Assembly: GCF_900450995.1 (NCBI RefSeq)
Contig: NZ_UGHY01000002.1
Location: 508,501 to 572,500 of the forward strand
Length of the DNA: 64,000 nucleotides
From: Haemophilus parainfluenzae
Lineage (GTDB): Bacteria; Pseudomonadota; Gammaproteobacteria; Enterobacterales; Pasteurellaceae
Direction of reading: 5' to 3'
Part shown: in pieces, positions 1-10,393 of the stretch
How positions within the stretch are numbered: the first letter of the stretch is position 1
Layout of the letters: the number at the start of each line of letters is the position of its first letter
The notes under the pieces: generated by a model
Told to the model about the DNA's origin: nothing
The model's input: only the letters and a program-made list of their open reading frames with translations
Databases searched by the model: none
Program-made: the position numbers and the translations under genes

Positions 1-882
1 TTGTAAATAATGATTTTCTAAATAAGTCGCCAGTTTTGTTGCGGTTTGTAAATCAGGTGCGATGGAGAAAATCGTTGGGCCTGAGCCTGAAATACCCGTC
101 GCTAACGCGCCTAAATCACGAGTGGCTTGTTTCACTTCCGCGAAATTTGGTAATAAAGCCTCACGATAAGGTTCTGCAATTACATCTTTCATCATCATTG
201 CGGCAAGGTTTTCTTGATGCGTGTGACATGCATGCACAAAGCCACCTAAATGACGACCATGAGAAATCACATCTTGGCGCGTATAACTTTTCGGTAAAAT
301 TGCACGTGCTTCAGCAGTTGAAACCTCAATGCCTGGGTAAGCTAAGACCCAATACCAATTATCAAAAAATGGCAGTTTTTGGCAAATGTTACCGAGGGAT
401 TGTACCATAAATTGCACTCCACCTAAGTAACAAGGTGCCACATTATCATAATGGATAGAACCTGAAATACGACCTTCTAGCTCCCCCATCATTTCTAACA
501 ATTCCATTTTTGAGAATGGTTCATCATGGAATTTATTTAATGCCACTAATGCAGCCACGATAGAGCACGCACTTGAACCCAATCCCGAGCCAATCGGCAT
601 ATTTTTCTCAAGAGTCAAACGCAATGGTTTGACTCTCACATTGCGTAATTTTAATTGCTCACTAAACAGCACATAGGCCTGATACACGATATTTTTTTGT
701 GGCTCTTTTGGCAATTTACGCACAAAATAGCCCGCACTTTCGAGCTCAAAACCACTTGGAATAGACTCAATCTGTACGACATCACCTAATAATGAACCAT
801 CAATCGGTGAAATGGCTGCGCCTAATGTATCAAATCCTACACTAATATTTGCACTCGATGCCGGAGCATAAATTCTTAACAT
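1..882 (-). CDS. thrB: Homoserine kinase ThrB (C-terminus cut by window edge)
   Basis: ThrB phosphorylates homoserine with ATP, the step before threonine synthase, in the cytoplasm. The minus-strand frame opens at an ATG at 882 ([20 protein letters not shown]) and stays open to base 1, about 294 codons; the family is near 310-315 residues, so only a short C-terminus is missing. The GHMP-kinase nucleotide loop is visible as [12 protein letters not shown] (around bases 560-600). It starts 12 bp after the thrA stop, so it belongs to the thr operon and is under the thrL attenuator; thrC should follow outside the window. Identification is confident. Confidence 0.95.
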   Translation of the reverse strand, partial: MLRIYAPASSANISVGFDTLGAAISPIDGSLLGDVVQIESIPSGFELESAGYFVRKLPKEPQKNIVYQAYVLFSEQLKLRNVRVKPLRLTLEKNMPIGSGLGSSACSIVAALVALNKFHDEPFSKMELLEMMGELEGRISGSIHYDNVAPCYLGGVQFMVQSLGNICQKLPFFDNWYWVLAYPGIEVSTAEARAILPKSYTRQDVISHGRHLGGFVHACHTHQENLAAMMMKDVIAEPYREALLPNFAEVKQATRDLGALATGISGSGPTIFSIAPDLQTATKLATYLENHYLQ

Positions 883-894
883 GTTATGTCCTTT

Positions 895-3342
895 TTAGTG
901 GTGTAATGTTCTTAAAATATCCGCAAAAATGCCCGCAGCAGTTACTGCATTACCTGCACCGTAACCACGTAATAGCAACGGAATTGGTTGATAATAACGC
1001 GTATAGAACGCAAGGGCATTTTCACCGTCTTTCACCTTGTACAATGGATTATTTTGATCCACAGCGATGATTGATACTTTGCAGTGACCATCTTTAATTT
1101 GACCGACGTAACGCAATACTTTGCCTTCTGCTTTCGCAGCTTCAATGCGTGCTTTAAATTCCGCATCTAATTGTGGCAACATTGCCATAAATTCATCAGC
1201 AGACTTGCCTTCTGAGAACCCTTTCGGTAACACGCCTTCCACTTCCACATCGGAAAGCTCAAGTTCTAGACCCGCTTCACGCGCTAAAATCAGTAATTTA
1301 CGCGCCACATCTTGACCCGATAAATCATCTCGAGGATCTGGTTCTGTAAAGCCTTTTTCACGTGCAAGTGCGGTCACTTCTGAAAGAGAAAGTCCTTCTT
1401 CTAATTTACCGAAGATGAAAGAAAGTGAGCCCGATAAAATACCTTCAAAATACTCAAGTTCATCTCCCGCTGCCAATAAATTCTGTAAATTTTCGATAAC
1501 CGGTAAGCCTGCCCCTACGTTCGTTTCGTATAGGAATTTATGTTGGCTCGCTTGGGCATTGCGGCGTAATTCGTGGTAATAGGCTAATTCACGGGTATTC
1601 GCTTTTTTATTTGGGGTTACCACATGGAAGCCTTCTTTTAACGCGCGCGCATAAAGTCCTGCGACTGATTCCGCCGTTGTACAATCTACAAAGACAGGGT
1701 TCACTACGTGATGTAATTTAATGAAAGATAACAACACATCGAAATCAGAAGGCTGAGTCGCATTTTCAAGATCGGCTTTCCAATTATCTAAATTCAATCC
1801 GTTTTCATCCAAAAGCATTTTTGTTGAATTCGCTAAAGCACAAACACGGATCTCAATGTCCTTTTTTGCAAGATACTCCTTTTGATGCTTGATTTGTTCA
1901 ATTAACTCACCACCAACGCCACCAACGCCGACTAGAAACATATCGACAACTTTCTTGTTATTAAAAAGAGCTTGGTGAGTTGCTTTCACGGCTTCAATTG
2001 CTTTATTTTGCGCTACAACTGCTGAAATTGAACGCTCTGAAGAACCTTGTGCAATTGCTACTAAGCTAATATTCGCTTGAGCCAATGCAGAAAAGAAACG
2101 AGCTGCGATACCCTTAGCTTGTTTCATGCCATCGCCTACAACAGAGATAATAGAAAGATCTTTTGCCACTTCAATTGGTTCTAACTCATGGGCTTTTAAT
2201 TCTGTCGCAAATTCTTGTTCTAAAATCGCTTTTGCTGCATCCGCTGATTTTACTGGTACACAGAAACTAATACTGTATTCAGAAGACGATTGCGTGATTA
2301 AAATGACTGAAATACCGGCTTTTGACATAGCTGAGAAGACACGAGCGGCCATCCCGACCATACCTTGCATACCAGGGCCTGAAACATTGAACATCGCTAC
2401 GTTATCAAGGTTAGTAATCCCTTTTACCTGTAACCCTTCAGATTTCACATGACCATCAATTATTGAACCAGGCGCAGATGAATTACCTGTGTTTTTAATC
2501 ACACAAGGGATTTGTTTTGGTAATAATGGACCAATTGTACGCGGATGGATCACTTTCGCACCAAAATAAGAAAGCTCCATTGCTTCACGATAAGAAAGGC
2601 TTGGTAATAAACGTGCATCTGGTACTAAACGTGGGTCACAAGTATAAACGCCGTCTACATCAGTCCAGATTTCGCAAACAGACGCGTCTAAACAAGCGGC
2701 TAAACAAGCGGCTGAATAATCAGAACCATTACGGCCTAATAGCACTAATTCACCTTTATCATTACATGCGGTAAAACCAGCCATTAGAACCACTTTATCT
2801 TTGCTAATACTTTTCGCATCAACGCGTTTTGTAGATGCTTCAATATCAACTGAAGATTCTAAGTAACCGCCCTGCGCTAATAATTGCTTAACTGGATCAA
2901 CAATGTGAACACTGTATCCACGTGCTTCAAACCACGCTTTCATCATGGCAATTGATAATTTTTCACCACGGCAGTCAATGGTTGCTTTCACTTTATCTTC
3001 TACTTTACCTGCTTGACGGATTTCTTCTAATAAACCTTTAATTTGGGCAAATTCTGCATCAATAAGGGCTTTCGTTCCAGCTAGATCAAATTTATTATTT
3101 TCAGCGTGTAAACCATTAATGATGTTATAGAAAATTTCAATGGCTTCGTTAAAGTGGGTATCAGTAGGTTGGTTTAATGTGGCTTTTTCAGAGAGGGCAA
3201 CAAGATGGTTAGTAATTTTTGCAGGAGCGGATAAGACACCGGCTGCTTGCTCTTCCAAATGAGCCTTTTCAATTAATTGAGCCGCTTGTGAAAAACGCTC
3301 AGGGTTGGCTAATGAAGTGCCACCAAATTTTAATACGCGCAT
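895..3342 (-). CDS. thrA: Bifunctional aspartokinase I / homoserine dehydrogenase I
   Basis: This 815-residue fusion enzyme catalyses the first and third steps from aspartate to threonine. The aspartokinase N-terminus has the KFGGTS motif at residues 5-10. ACT-type regulatory repeats occupy the middle (about 310-460), and the homoserine dehydrogenase NAD(P) fold begins at [10 protein letters not shown] near residue 467. Length matches E. coli ThrA (820). The start is set by a GAGGA ribosome site 7 bases before the ATG at 3342. It is first in the thr operon, directly behind the leader and attenuator, and is probably feedback-inhibited by threonine as in the family. Confidence 0.97.
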   Translation of the reverse strand: MRVLKFGGTSLANPERFSQAAQLIEKAHLEEQAAGVLSAPAKITNHLVALSEKATLNQPTDTHFNEAIEIFYNIINGLHAENNKFDLAGTKALIDAEFAQIKGLLEEIRQAGKVEDKVKATIDCRGEKLSIAMMKAWFEARGYSVHIVDPVKQLLAQGGYLESSVDIEASTKRVDAKSISKDKVVLMAGFTACNDKGELVLLGRNGSDYSAACLAACLDASVCEIWTDVDGVYTCDPRLVPDARLLPSLSYREAMELSYFGAKVIHPRTIGPLLPKQIPCVIKNTGNSSAPGSIIDGHVKSEGLQVKGITNLDNVAMFNVSGPGMQGMVGMAARVFSAMSKAGISVILITQSSSEYSISFCVPVKSADAAKAILEQEFATELKAHELEPIEVAKDLSIISVVGDGMKQAKGIAARFFSALAQANISLVAIAQGSSERSISAVVAQNKAIEAVKATHQALFNNKKVVDMFLVGVGGVGGELIEQIKHQKEYLAKKDIEIRVCALANSTKMLLDENGLNLDNWKADLENATQPSDFDVLLSFIKLHHVVNPVFVDCTTAESVAGLYARALKEGFHVVTPNKKANTRELAYYHELRRNAQASQHKFLYETNVGAGLPVIENLQNLLAAGDELEYFEGILSGSLSFIFGKLEEGLSLSEVTALAREKGFTEPDPRDDLSGQDVARKLLILAREAGLELELSDVEVEGVLPKGFSEGKSADEFMAMLPQLDAEFKARIEAAKAEGKVLRYVGQIKDGHCKVSIIAVDQNNPLYKVKDGENALAFYTRYYQPIPLLLRGYGAGNAVTAAGIFADILRTLHH

Positions 3343-3377
3343 GATAATATCCTCAGATGTTGTGATTTTTAAATATT

Positions 3378-3408
3378 AAAAAACCCGCACTAGATTGATG
3401 CGGGTTTT
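3378..3408 (-). terminator. thr operon attenuator
   Basis: On the minus strand a GC-rich stem (ACCCGCA / TGCGGGT) is followed by a run of six T. It lies between the threonine/isoleucine-rich leader peptide and thrA, the position of the classical thr attenuator. Ribosome stalling on the leader would prevent this hairpin when threonine or isoleucine is scarce. Confidence 0.9.
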
Positions 3409-3429
3409 CTTGATCCTGTTTATTACGCA

Positions 3430-3501
3430 CTAACCCGCCCCATTAATTGTCGTAATGGTCATAATAATGGTGGTGATAGTGAAAGTGCGGTTATTTTTCA
3501 T
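3430..3501 (-). CDS. thrL: thr operon leader peptide
   Basis: A 23-codon minus-strand ORF begins with MKNNRTF and continues with a block of Thr and Ile codons (TITTIIMTITTI), ending NGAG. E. coli ThrL has the same design and the same GNGAG-type ending. Translation speed through the Thr/Ile codons should decide whether the attenuator at 3378-3408 forms. Codons 4-7 (N-R-T-F) contain an uptake sequence, so a USS is embedded in a regulatory peptide gene. Too short for usual gene finders. Confidence 0.9.
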   Translation of the reverse strand: MKNNRTFTITTIIMTITTINGAG

Positions 3502-3533
3502 TGTATTTTTACCTTGAAAAAAACATGTGTTTA

Positions 3534-3562
3534 GAAATACCGAAAAAGCCCGAGCTTGTCAA
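3534..3562 (-). promoter_or_regulatory. Probable thr operon promoter
   Basis: Minus-strand TTGACA (3557-3562) is followed after 17 bases by TATTTC (3534-3539), a good sigma-70 arrangement, 33 bases upstream of the thrL start codon. Confidence 0.6.
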
Positions 3563-3652
3563 ATATAAAATCGAAAAAATGAAGATTTTTTTCTAAAAAT
3601 TATTACTTTGGTATAGAATGAAACGAGTTTTACATTGGTTAGGAAGGAAATG

Positions 3653-4357
3653 ATGACAATTCAACAAGCTCTCGAAACCATTCATCAACAAATCCAAACA
3701 TCCACTCAACTTGCACATCGTCCTGAAAGTGCGGTCATTTTATTGGCAGTTTCTAAAACCAAACCCAATGAAGCGATTTTAGAAGCCTATCAAGCCGGAC
3801 AAAAAGCATTTGGGGAGAACTACGTTCAAGAAGGCGTAGATAAAATTCAGTATTTCGAAGCACAAAACATCCAACTTGAATGGCATTTTATTGGGCCATT
3901 ACAATCTAATAAAACCCGTCTTGTAGCAGAACATTTCGATTGGATGCAAACGTTAGAACGTGTCAAAATTGCCGATCGTTTAAATGAACAACGCCCTGCC
4001 AATAAAGCGCCCTTGAACGTTTTAATTCAAATTAATATCAGTGATGAAGCCAGTAAATCAGGTATTCAACCGAGTGAAATGATTGAGCTTGCAAAACACA
4101 TTGAAAATCTACCGCACTTACGTTTGCGTGGATTAATGGCGATCCCTGCACCAACAGATAATATTGTTAAACAAGAAGCGGCTTTTAGTCAAATGGAACA
4201 ATTATTTGAGCAGCTTAAAGTCGCCTTGCCTCATCAGCAAATTGATACGCTTTCAATGGGAATGACTGATGACATGCAAAGTGCCATAAAATGCGGTTCA
4301 ACGATGGTACGCATTGGTACGGCAATTTTTGGGGCGAGAGATTATTCGAAAAAATAA
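3653..4357 (+). CDS. yggS: YggS family pyridoxal phosphate homeostasis protein
   Basis: PLP-binding protein of the YggS/PROSC family, a fold-type III alanine-racemase-like barrel that buffers cytoplasmic PLP and affects amino-acid and keto-acid pools; no catalytic activity is established. AVSKTKP near residue 30-36 holds the PLP lysine, and GENYVQE and the SMGMTDDM phosphate-binding loop are also present. The protein is 234 residues from the ATG at 3653, preceded by AGGAAGG; an upstream in-frame TTG at 3635 is less likely. It is divergent from the thr operon. Its downstream terminator has been split by the IS element. Confidence 0.93.
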   Translation: MTIQQALETIHQQIQTSTQLAHRPESAVILLAVSKTKPNEAILEAYQAGQKAFGENYVQEGVDKIQYFEAQNIQLEWHFIGPLQSNKTRLVAEHFDWMQTLERVKIADRLNEQRPANKAPLNVLIQINISDEASKSGIQPSEMIELAKHIENLPHLRLRGLMAIPAPTDNIVKQEAAFSQMEQLFEQLKVALPHQQIDTLSMGMTDDMQSAIKCGSTMVRIGTAIFGARDYSKK

Positions 4358-4369
4358 TGAATAGAGAAT

Positions 4370-4386
4370 AAAAAAGCGGTCAAAAT
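4370..4386 (+). repeat. Left half of a split USS-type terminator
   Basis: The stretch AAAAAAGCGGTCAA here and its complement TTGACCGCTCTTTTTT at 5630-5645 would form one bidirectional hairpin between yggS and murA if the 1240-bp insertion between them were removed. They are degenerate USS arms. Neither half can now pair locally. Confidence 0.7.
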
Positions 4387-4412
4387 TGATCTGCCCCCAA
4401 AAAGTTAGACTG

Positions 4413-5123
4413 TTATTTAAAGAATTGTTTTCGATATTGTATCGGACTCAGTCCTTTTAATTTTAGTTGAATCCGTCGATGATTATAGTAATCCAAATAA
4501 TCTCTGACAGCATCAACTATCTCTTCTTTTGTTTTAAATTCCCGACCATAAAAACATTCTGTTTTTAATCGTCCAAAGAAACTTTCCATTGCGGCGTTAT
4601 CTAAGCAATTCCCTTTTCTCGACATACTTTGAATGATGCCATGTTCAGCCAAGATTTGACGATAAGCTACCATTTGATATTGCCATCCCTGGTCTGAATG
4701 CAAAATGACACCACAAGCTTTATTTAATCCTTTGACGGCTTGCATTAACATGTCCTCTACTTTCGCCCAGTTTAGGGAATAGCTGAGATTATAGTAGACT
4801 ACCTCATTGTTAAATAAGTCTAAAATTAGAGATAAATAGACTTTACTCCCATCTTTCGCCTTAAACTCGGTGATATCAGTTACCCATTTTTGTTTCGGGG
4901 CCGTTGCACTAAAATCGCGTTCAAGATGATTCGGTGCAATCACCCCTATCGTGCCTCGATAGGTCGTAAATTTCTTGCTTTTTCTTGACCGCACTTGAAG
5001 CCCAAGTGTCTGCATTAAACGTTGGACTTTTTTATGATTCATGCCTAGCAAGTAGGCATGAACACGTCGATAGCCATAATCAGGATGATTGGCTTTGATG
5101 CGTTGAATGGTCTTTTTCAACAA
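4413..5123 (-). CDS. IS3-family transposase orfB (DDE integrase core)
   Basis: This is the catalytic half of the transposase. HTH_21-type residues (HPDYGYRRVHAYL) lead into an rve domain with the DDE triad visible in WVTDITEF, ILHSDQGWQYQ and MESFFGRLKTE. The frame is open upstream of the listed TTG start through residues such as LARSTFFAKRQIK. It therefore overlaps the end of orfA, and the natural product is expected to be an orfAB fusion made by a -1 ribosomal frameshift, as is usual in the family. A USS lies inside the gene at about 4988-4996. All catalytic residues are intact, but orfA upstream is broken. Confidence 0.9.
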   Translation of the reverse strand: MLKKTIQRIKANHPDYGYRRVHAYLLGMNHKKVQRLMQTLGLQVRSRKSKKFTTYRGTIGVIAPNHLERDFSATAPKQKWVTDITEFKAKDGSKVYLSLILDLFNNEVVYYNLSYSLNWAKVEDMLMQAVKGLNKACGVILHSDQGWQYQMVAYRQILAEHGIIQSMSRKGNCLDNAAMESFFGRLKTECFYGREFKTKEEIVDAVRDYLDYYNHRRIQLKLKGLSPIQYRKQFFK

Positions 5124-5218
5124 CTCATCCTTATCCGGTTTAATCTGACGTTTCGCAAAAAACGTACTACGCGCTAACTGTGCAAAGCCTAAAAGCCATT
5201 TTAACGGATAGCGTGTTC

Positions 5219-5568
5219 TTAACCTTTGGATAATTTCCGTTGCTCGGCTTCGTCCTGAAGTCTGAGCCTTCTCAACTCCTTTAGGTAGGCCACCTCCGCT
5301 TCAAGCTGTAAAATTCTCAGGCGTAAACGGTCTTCTTCAGTTTTGGGTGGCGGTGGCATTTTTGCATATTTGGGTTTCATCGGCGGTCGTCCTGATGGTT
5401 TACGGGGAATAAGTCCTTTTATGCCACTTTTTTCAAACCGTTTCAACCATGTCCCGACTAAGGTGTTAGAAGAAATATTGTACGCGCGGATTCTCTGATA
5501 CTCATTTTTCGATTCAGAATAGGTTGAAGAACCTGTAATTTAAATTCGATTGTGTAGTGTTTACCCAT
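5219..5568 (-). pseudogene. IS3-family transposase orfA, frameshifted
   Basis: The natural start is the ATG at 5568 (MGKHYTIEFKLQVLQPILN), followed by a helix-turn-helix region that reads SIRESAR and then goes out of frame, hitting TAG after 36 codons. Skipping one missing base near 5483 restores YNISSNTLVGTWLKRFEK and the rest of the protein to a basic, coiled-coil-like end (LEAEVAYLKELRRLRLQ). A single-base deletion is the simplest explanation. Without it the DNA-binding half of the transposase is not made. Confidence 0.85.
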
Positions 5569-5629
5569 AAAAAAATCTGCACCTCAATTGTTGGTTTGTT
5601 GAGTCCAACTTTTGGGGTGCAGATCAGAT

Positions 5630-5645
5630 TGACCGCTCTTTTTTA
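5630..5645 (-). repeat. Right half of the split USS-type terminator
   Basis: TTGACCGCTC followed by a T tract, complementary to 4370-4383. It is now directly downstream of murA on the minus strand, separated from its partner by the insertion element. Confidence 0.65.
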
Positions 5646-5656
5646 TCTGGATTGAA

Positions 5657-7203
<1,547 letters not shown>

Positions 7204-7216
7204 TCGGATTTCCGTT

Positions 7217-7552
7217 TTAATTATGGTCGATAAAAGTGCTAATCCAATGAGACAAATTCACTAAATCAGCAAGGGTTAATAACTGTTCTGGAGGGCTTAT
7301 CAACCGCACTTTTTTATTTGGTAACTGCTCACAATCGTGTAGAAAATCACACAATAATGCAAAACCAGCAGAATCAATTCGATTGATTTCAGTTAAATCA
7401 AATTCAATGAGACTTTGATTGTTTTGCTTTTCTGATAAAAAAGAAGCACGTTGCTGCCATAATGGTAACAACGTGTTGCGGGATAGCTCCCCCGATAATT
7501 GGAGAGCTATCTTATCATTATTTTGGATTAAATCCCACTTTAACGCAATCAT
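7217..7552 (-). CDS. mlaB: MlaB, STAS-domain subunit of the Mla transporter
   Basis: A 111-residue cytoplasmic STAS protein that binds the MlaF ATPase and stabilises the MlaFEDB complex. The conserved loop RIDSAGFALLCDF (about residues 58-70) carries the typical serine next to the start of the helix. Position after mlaC and before ibaG matches the standard mlaFEDCB order. Sequence conservation in this family is low, so gene order carries much of the call. Confidence 0.88.
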   Translation of the reverse strand: MIALKWDLIQNNDKIALQLSGELSRNTLLPLWQQRASFLSEKQNNQSLIEFDLTEINRIDSAGFALLCDFLHDCEQLPNKKVRLISPPEQLLTLADLVNLSHWISTFIDHN

Positions 7553-7556
7553 TCGC

Positions 7557-8204
7557 TTATTTGCTCAATGTCACTGGTGCTGCAGCAGATTTTTGAATTT
7601 GAGCAGTTAATGCTTCAATACCTTGTTGACGTAAGATACCGCTCCATTCATTTTGTTTGGTGACAACCATGCTCACGCCTTCTGCAACCATGTCATAAGC
7701 TTGCCATTCGCCAGTTTTACTGTTTTTACGCCATTTGAAATCTAATTTGATTGGCGCTTGTCCACCATTTTGTACAATATTAACACGAATGCTCACTAGG
7801 TTTTTATCACCTACTTCTTTAGCCGGTTCAATTTGAATATTTTGATCAGTGTAAGCGGTTAACACTTGTGCATAAGCTTGCTCGATAAAATCGCTGAATG
7901 CTTTAAAGAATTTTTCACGTTGTTCTGGTGTAGTTGATTTAAAGTATGAACCCAACACTAAAGAACCGGCATAGTTTACTTGCACGTAAGGTAATAAATC
8001 GTTACGAACAATAGTACGTAAATAGTTTGGATCCTTTTTAATTGTTGCCTGATTGCTTTTGATATCGGCAAATAACTTATCTGATGCTTGTTGCATCAAC
8101 ACATAAGGGCTTGTTTCTGCACGTACAGTTTGAGTCACAAAAAGTGCAGTCACGGCAAATGCCATTACGCTAAACCATTTTTTAAACTGAGTAAATTTCA
8201 TCAT
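7557..8204 (-). CDS. mlaC: MlaC, periplasmic phospholipid carrier
   Basis: MlaC shuttles phospholipid across the periplasm between the outer-membrane MlaA complex and the inner-membrane MlaFEDB complex. An N-terminal signal peptide (KKWFSVMAFAVTALFV, cleavage probably after VRA) is followed by the MlaC fold: YVLMQQASDKLF, NYAGSLVLGSYFK and the basic IKLDFKWRKNSKTGEWQAYD stretch. Two ATGs stand in tandem (8204 and 8201); the second is better spaced from AGGAG. The product is 214-215 residues, the normal size. Confidence 0.94.
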   Translation of the reverse strand: MMKFTQFKKWFSVMAFAVTALFVTQTVRAETSPYVLMQQASDKLFADIKSNQATIKKDPNYLRTIVRNDLLPYVQVNYAGSLVLGSYFKSTTPEQREKFFKAFSDFIEQAYAQVLTAYTDQNIQIEPAKEVGDKNLVSIRVNIVQNGGQAPIKLDFKWRKNSKTGEWQAYDMVAEGVSMVVTKQNEWSGILRQQGIEALTAQIQKSAAAPVTLSK

Positions 8205-8225
8205 AAATCTCCTAAATAAAGATTA

Positions 8226-8732
8226 TTATTTGGCTTCAGGTTCTGCTTTGTCAGCATTGCCGTCGGCTTTTTTATCACCGTAAAGGAACTGGCCGATTAA
8301 ATCTTCCAATACCATTGCGGATTTTGTGTCTTGAATTTGGCTACCGTTTTTTAACATCGCGGTTTCACCATCATCAAAGCCCATACTTAAGGCGATATAT
8401 TGCTCGCCTAATAATCCCGATGTTTTGATCGATAACGAACTGTTTTCCGGAATTTCTTTATATTCTTCATTAATCGCAATACTTACTTTTGGCAAGTAAG
8501 ATTTTTCGTCTAACGTAATGTCAGACACGCGACCAATGACTACCCCACCAAGTTTAAGTGGTGCACGGACTTTTAGTCCACCAATATTGTCAAAAGTTGC
8601 AGTCACAGTGTAAGATTTTGTTTCACCAAAACCTTGTACATTTGCTACGCGTAAGCCTAGAAACACTAACGCAGCGATACCGAGTAGTAAAAATAAGCCT
8701 ACCCAAAATTCATATTTAATTGTTTGTCGCAT
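8226..8732 (-). CDS. mlaD: MlaD, MCE-domain subunit
   Basis: Single-pass inner-membrane protein with a periplasmic MCE domain; its hexameric ring accepts or gives lipid to MlaC. One membrane segment near the N-terminus (FWVGLFLLLGIAALVFLGL, residues 9-27) is followed by the MCE core (TFDNIGGLKVRAPLKLGGVVIGRV) and ends with a charged tail. At 168 residues it is a little shorter than E. coli MlaD (183). It lies between mlaE and mlaC with 12-21 bp gaps. Confidence 0.94.
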   Translation of the reverse strand: MRQTIKYEFWVGLFLLLGIAALVFLGLRVANVQGFGETKSYTVTATFDNIGGLKVRAPLKLGGVVIGRVSDITLDEKSYLPKVSIAINEEYKEIPENSSLSIKTSGLLGEQYIALSMGFDDGETAMLKNGSQIQDTKSAMVLEDLIGQFLYGDKKADGNADKAEPEAK

Positions 8733-8744
8733 AAAAATACCCTA

Positions 8745-9530
8745 TTAGCCTGCCCCAAACATAATGGCAGTTAAGATGAAATCGAGCCCAAGTACCACAA
8801 GTGATGCGTGGACAACCGTTCTGGTTGTGGCCTGACTGATACCTTCAGATGTTGGAATACAATCATAACCATTGAATAACGCAATCCATACCACCGCAAT
8901 GGCGAAAAATACGCTTTTAATAAATCCGTTTAGAATGTCATAGCTCCAGCTGACAGTATTTTGCATCACTGACCAGAAGCTACCTGCATCCACACCTTTC
9001 CAATCCTCGCCAACAAGCGCACCGCCCCAAATGCCAATCGCGGTAAAGAGAAGCGCAAGAATTGGCATCGCAATCAAGCCCGCCCAAAAACGCGGAGCTA
9101 TCACTCGACGTAATGGATCGACTGCCATCATTTCAAGGCTGGAAAGTTGTTCTGTGGCTTTCATTAAGCCAATTTCAGCCGTTAACGCTGAACCTGCTCT
9201 CCCCGCAAATAAAAGTGCGGTCACTACTGGACCTAATTCGCGTAATAAAGATAGTGCTACAAGTTGTCCAAGGCTGGTTTCTGCAGAAAAGTCAACTAAG
9301 ACTACATAGCCTTGTAGGCCTAACACCATCCCAATAAATAAACCTGAAAGCAGGATAATTAATAAAGACTGTACACCTAATACGTGTAATTGTTTCACTA
9401 ATAAAGGAAAATGTTGACGAATTTGTGGCTTACCGACTAACGCACCAAACAGCATAAAGCCGGATCGGCCTAATGCTCGGAAAAATTTGATCACGCTTTG
9501 TCCAAGTGAAGAAATCATATCAACAATCAT
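8745..9530 (-). CDS. mlaE: MlaE, permease subunit of the Mla lipid transporter
   Basis: Inner-membrane permease of the phospholipid transport system that keeps phospholipid out of the outer leaflet. The 261-residue protein has about five hydrophobic segments and the family motif [20 protein letters not shown], with [19 protein letters not shown] before it. Its ATG overlaps the mlaF stop (ATGA), pointing to translational coupling. Confidence 0.95.
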   Translation of the reverse strand: MIVDMISSLGQSVIKFFRALGRSGFMLFGALVGKPQIRQHFPLLVKQLHVLGVQSLLIILLSGLFIGMVLGLQGYVVLVDFSAETSLGQLVALSLLRELGPVVTALLFAGRAGSALTAEIGLMKATEQLSSLEMMAVDPLRRVIAPRFWAGLIAMPILALLFTAIGIWGGALVGEDWKGVDAGSFWSVMQNTVSWSYDILNGFIKSVFFAIAVVWIALFNGYDCIPTSEGISQATTRTVVHASLVVLGLDFILTAIMFGAG

Positions 9531-10321
9531 TTAAATAATTCCTCCACATAATCACCTGCCGGATAATGGAATTTTACCGGACCATCCGCTTCACCTTTCA
9601 AGAACTGCACCACTTGCGGATCTTGGCTCGCGAGCAGTTGCTCTGATGTTCCTTCGGCGATCACATGTTTATCCGCAATAATATAGGCATAATCCGCAAT
9701 ACTTAATACTTCCTGCACATCATGGGAAACCACAATAGAGGTTAAATTCAGTGCTTCATTCAAGCGTTTAATTAAGCTCACGATCACGCCCATGCTGATT
9801 GGATCTTGCCCTGTAAACGGCTCATCAAACATAATTAAATCCGGATCAAGTGCAATTGCTCGAGCTAATGCTGCACGACGCGCCATCCCACCAGAAAGCT
9901 CAGAAGGCATAAAATCTGCCGCACCACGTAAGCCTACCGCTTCTAATTTCATCAACACAATTTGACGAATTAGACTTTCTGGCAAACGCGTATGCTCGCG
10001 AATCGGAAATGCCACGTTATCAAACGTGGAAATATCCGTAAATAACGCACCTGATTGGAATAACATTCCCATGCGTTTACGCACTTCATAAAGCTCTCGA
10101 TTTGAAAGATGACAAATATCTTGTCCATCAAACAAAATCTCGCCTTGTTCAGGATATAACTGACCGCCAATTAATTTCAGTAGCGTGGTTTTTCCGATCC
10201 CTGATGGCCCCATGATGGCCGTAATTTTGCCCTGTTGGACTTTCAAATTCAGGTTATCGTAAATCACACGCTCACCTCGTTTAAAGGTCAGGTTTTTGAC
10301 TTCGATTAGATTTTTATTCAT
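9527..10321 (-). CDS. mlaF: MlaF, ATPase of the Mla lipid transporter
   Basis: ABC ATPase that drives the MlaFEDB complex. Walker A is [13 protein letters not shown] (about residue 38-50), signature [14 protein letters not shown], and Walker [11 protein letters not shown]. The 264-residue product is of normal size. It is first in the minus-strand cluster mlaFEDCB-ibaG-murA. The 70 bp upstream hold one USS; I see no convincing promoter there. Confidence 0.96.
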   Translation of the reverse strand: MNKNLIEVKNLTFKRGERVIYDNLNLKVQQGKITAIMGPSGIGKTTLLKLIGGQLYPEQGEILFDGQDICHLSNRELYEVRKRMGMLFQSGALFTDISTFDNVAFPIREHTRLPESLIRQIVLMKLEAVGLRGAADFMPSELSGGMARRAALARAIALDPDLIMFDEPFTGQDPISMGVIVSLIKRLNEALNLTSIVVSHDVQEVLSIADYAYIIADKHVIAEGTSEQLLASQDPQVVQFLKGEADGPVKFHYPAGDYVEELFK

Positions 10322-10393
10322 TAAAATCTCATTGGTTTTATAAGAAGAAATTTATTTTTCTCTCACGTTAAAAAAGTGCGGTCGTTTTGACTG

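Larger units (their letters stand above)
4387..5626 (-). mobile_element. IS3-family element (IS150-like), about 1240 bp
   Basis: The ends are inverted repeats starting TGATCTGC, matching at 22 of 25 positions by eye (4387-4411 and 5602-5626). Inside are a two-frame transposase: an orfA with a leucine-zipper-like C-terminus and a DDE orfB. Flanking triplets are AAT (left) and GAT (right), so the 3-bp target duplication expected for the family is imperfect. The element split a USS-type terminator. orfA is frameshifted, so this copy is probably not autonomous. Confidence 0.9.

Noticed and set aside
36..410. 124-codon plus-strand ORF at the window start
   Set aside because: It lies opposite thrB, whose minus-strand frame and kinase motif are clear.
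4384..5629. Target-site duplication of the IS element
   Set aside because: Flanking triplets are AAT and GAT; they do not match fully, so I do not claim a duplication.
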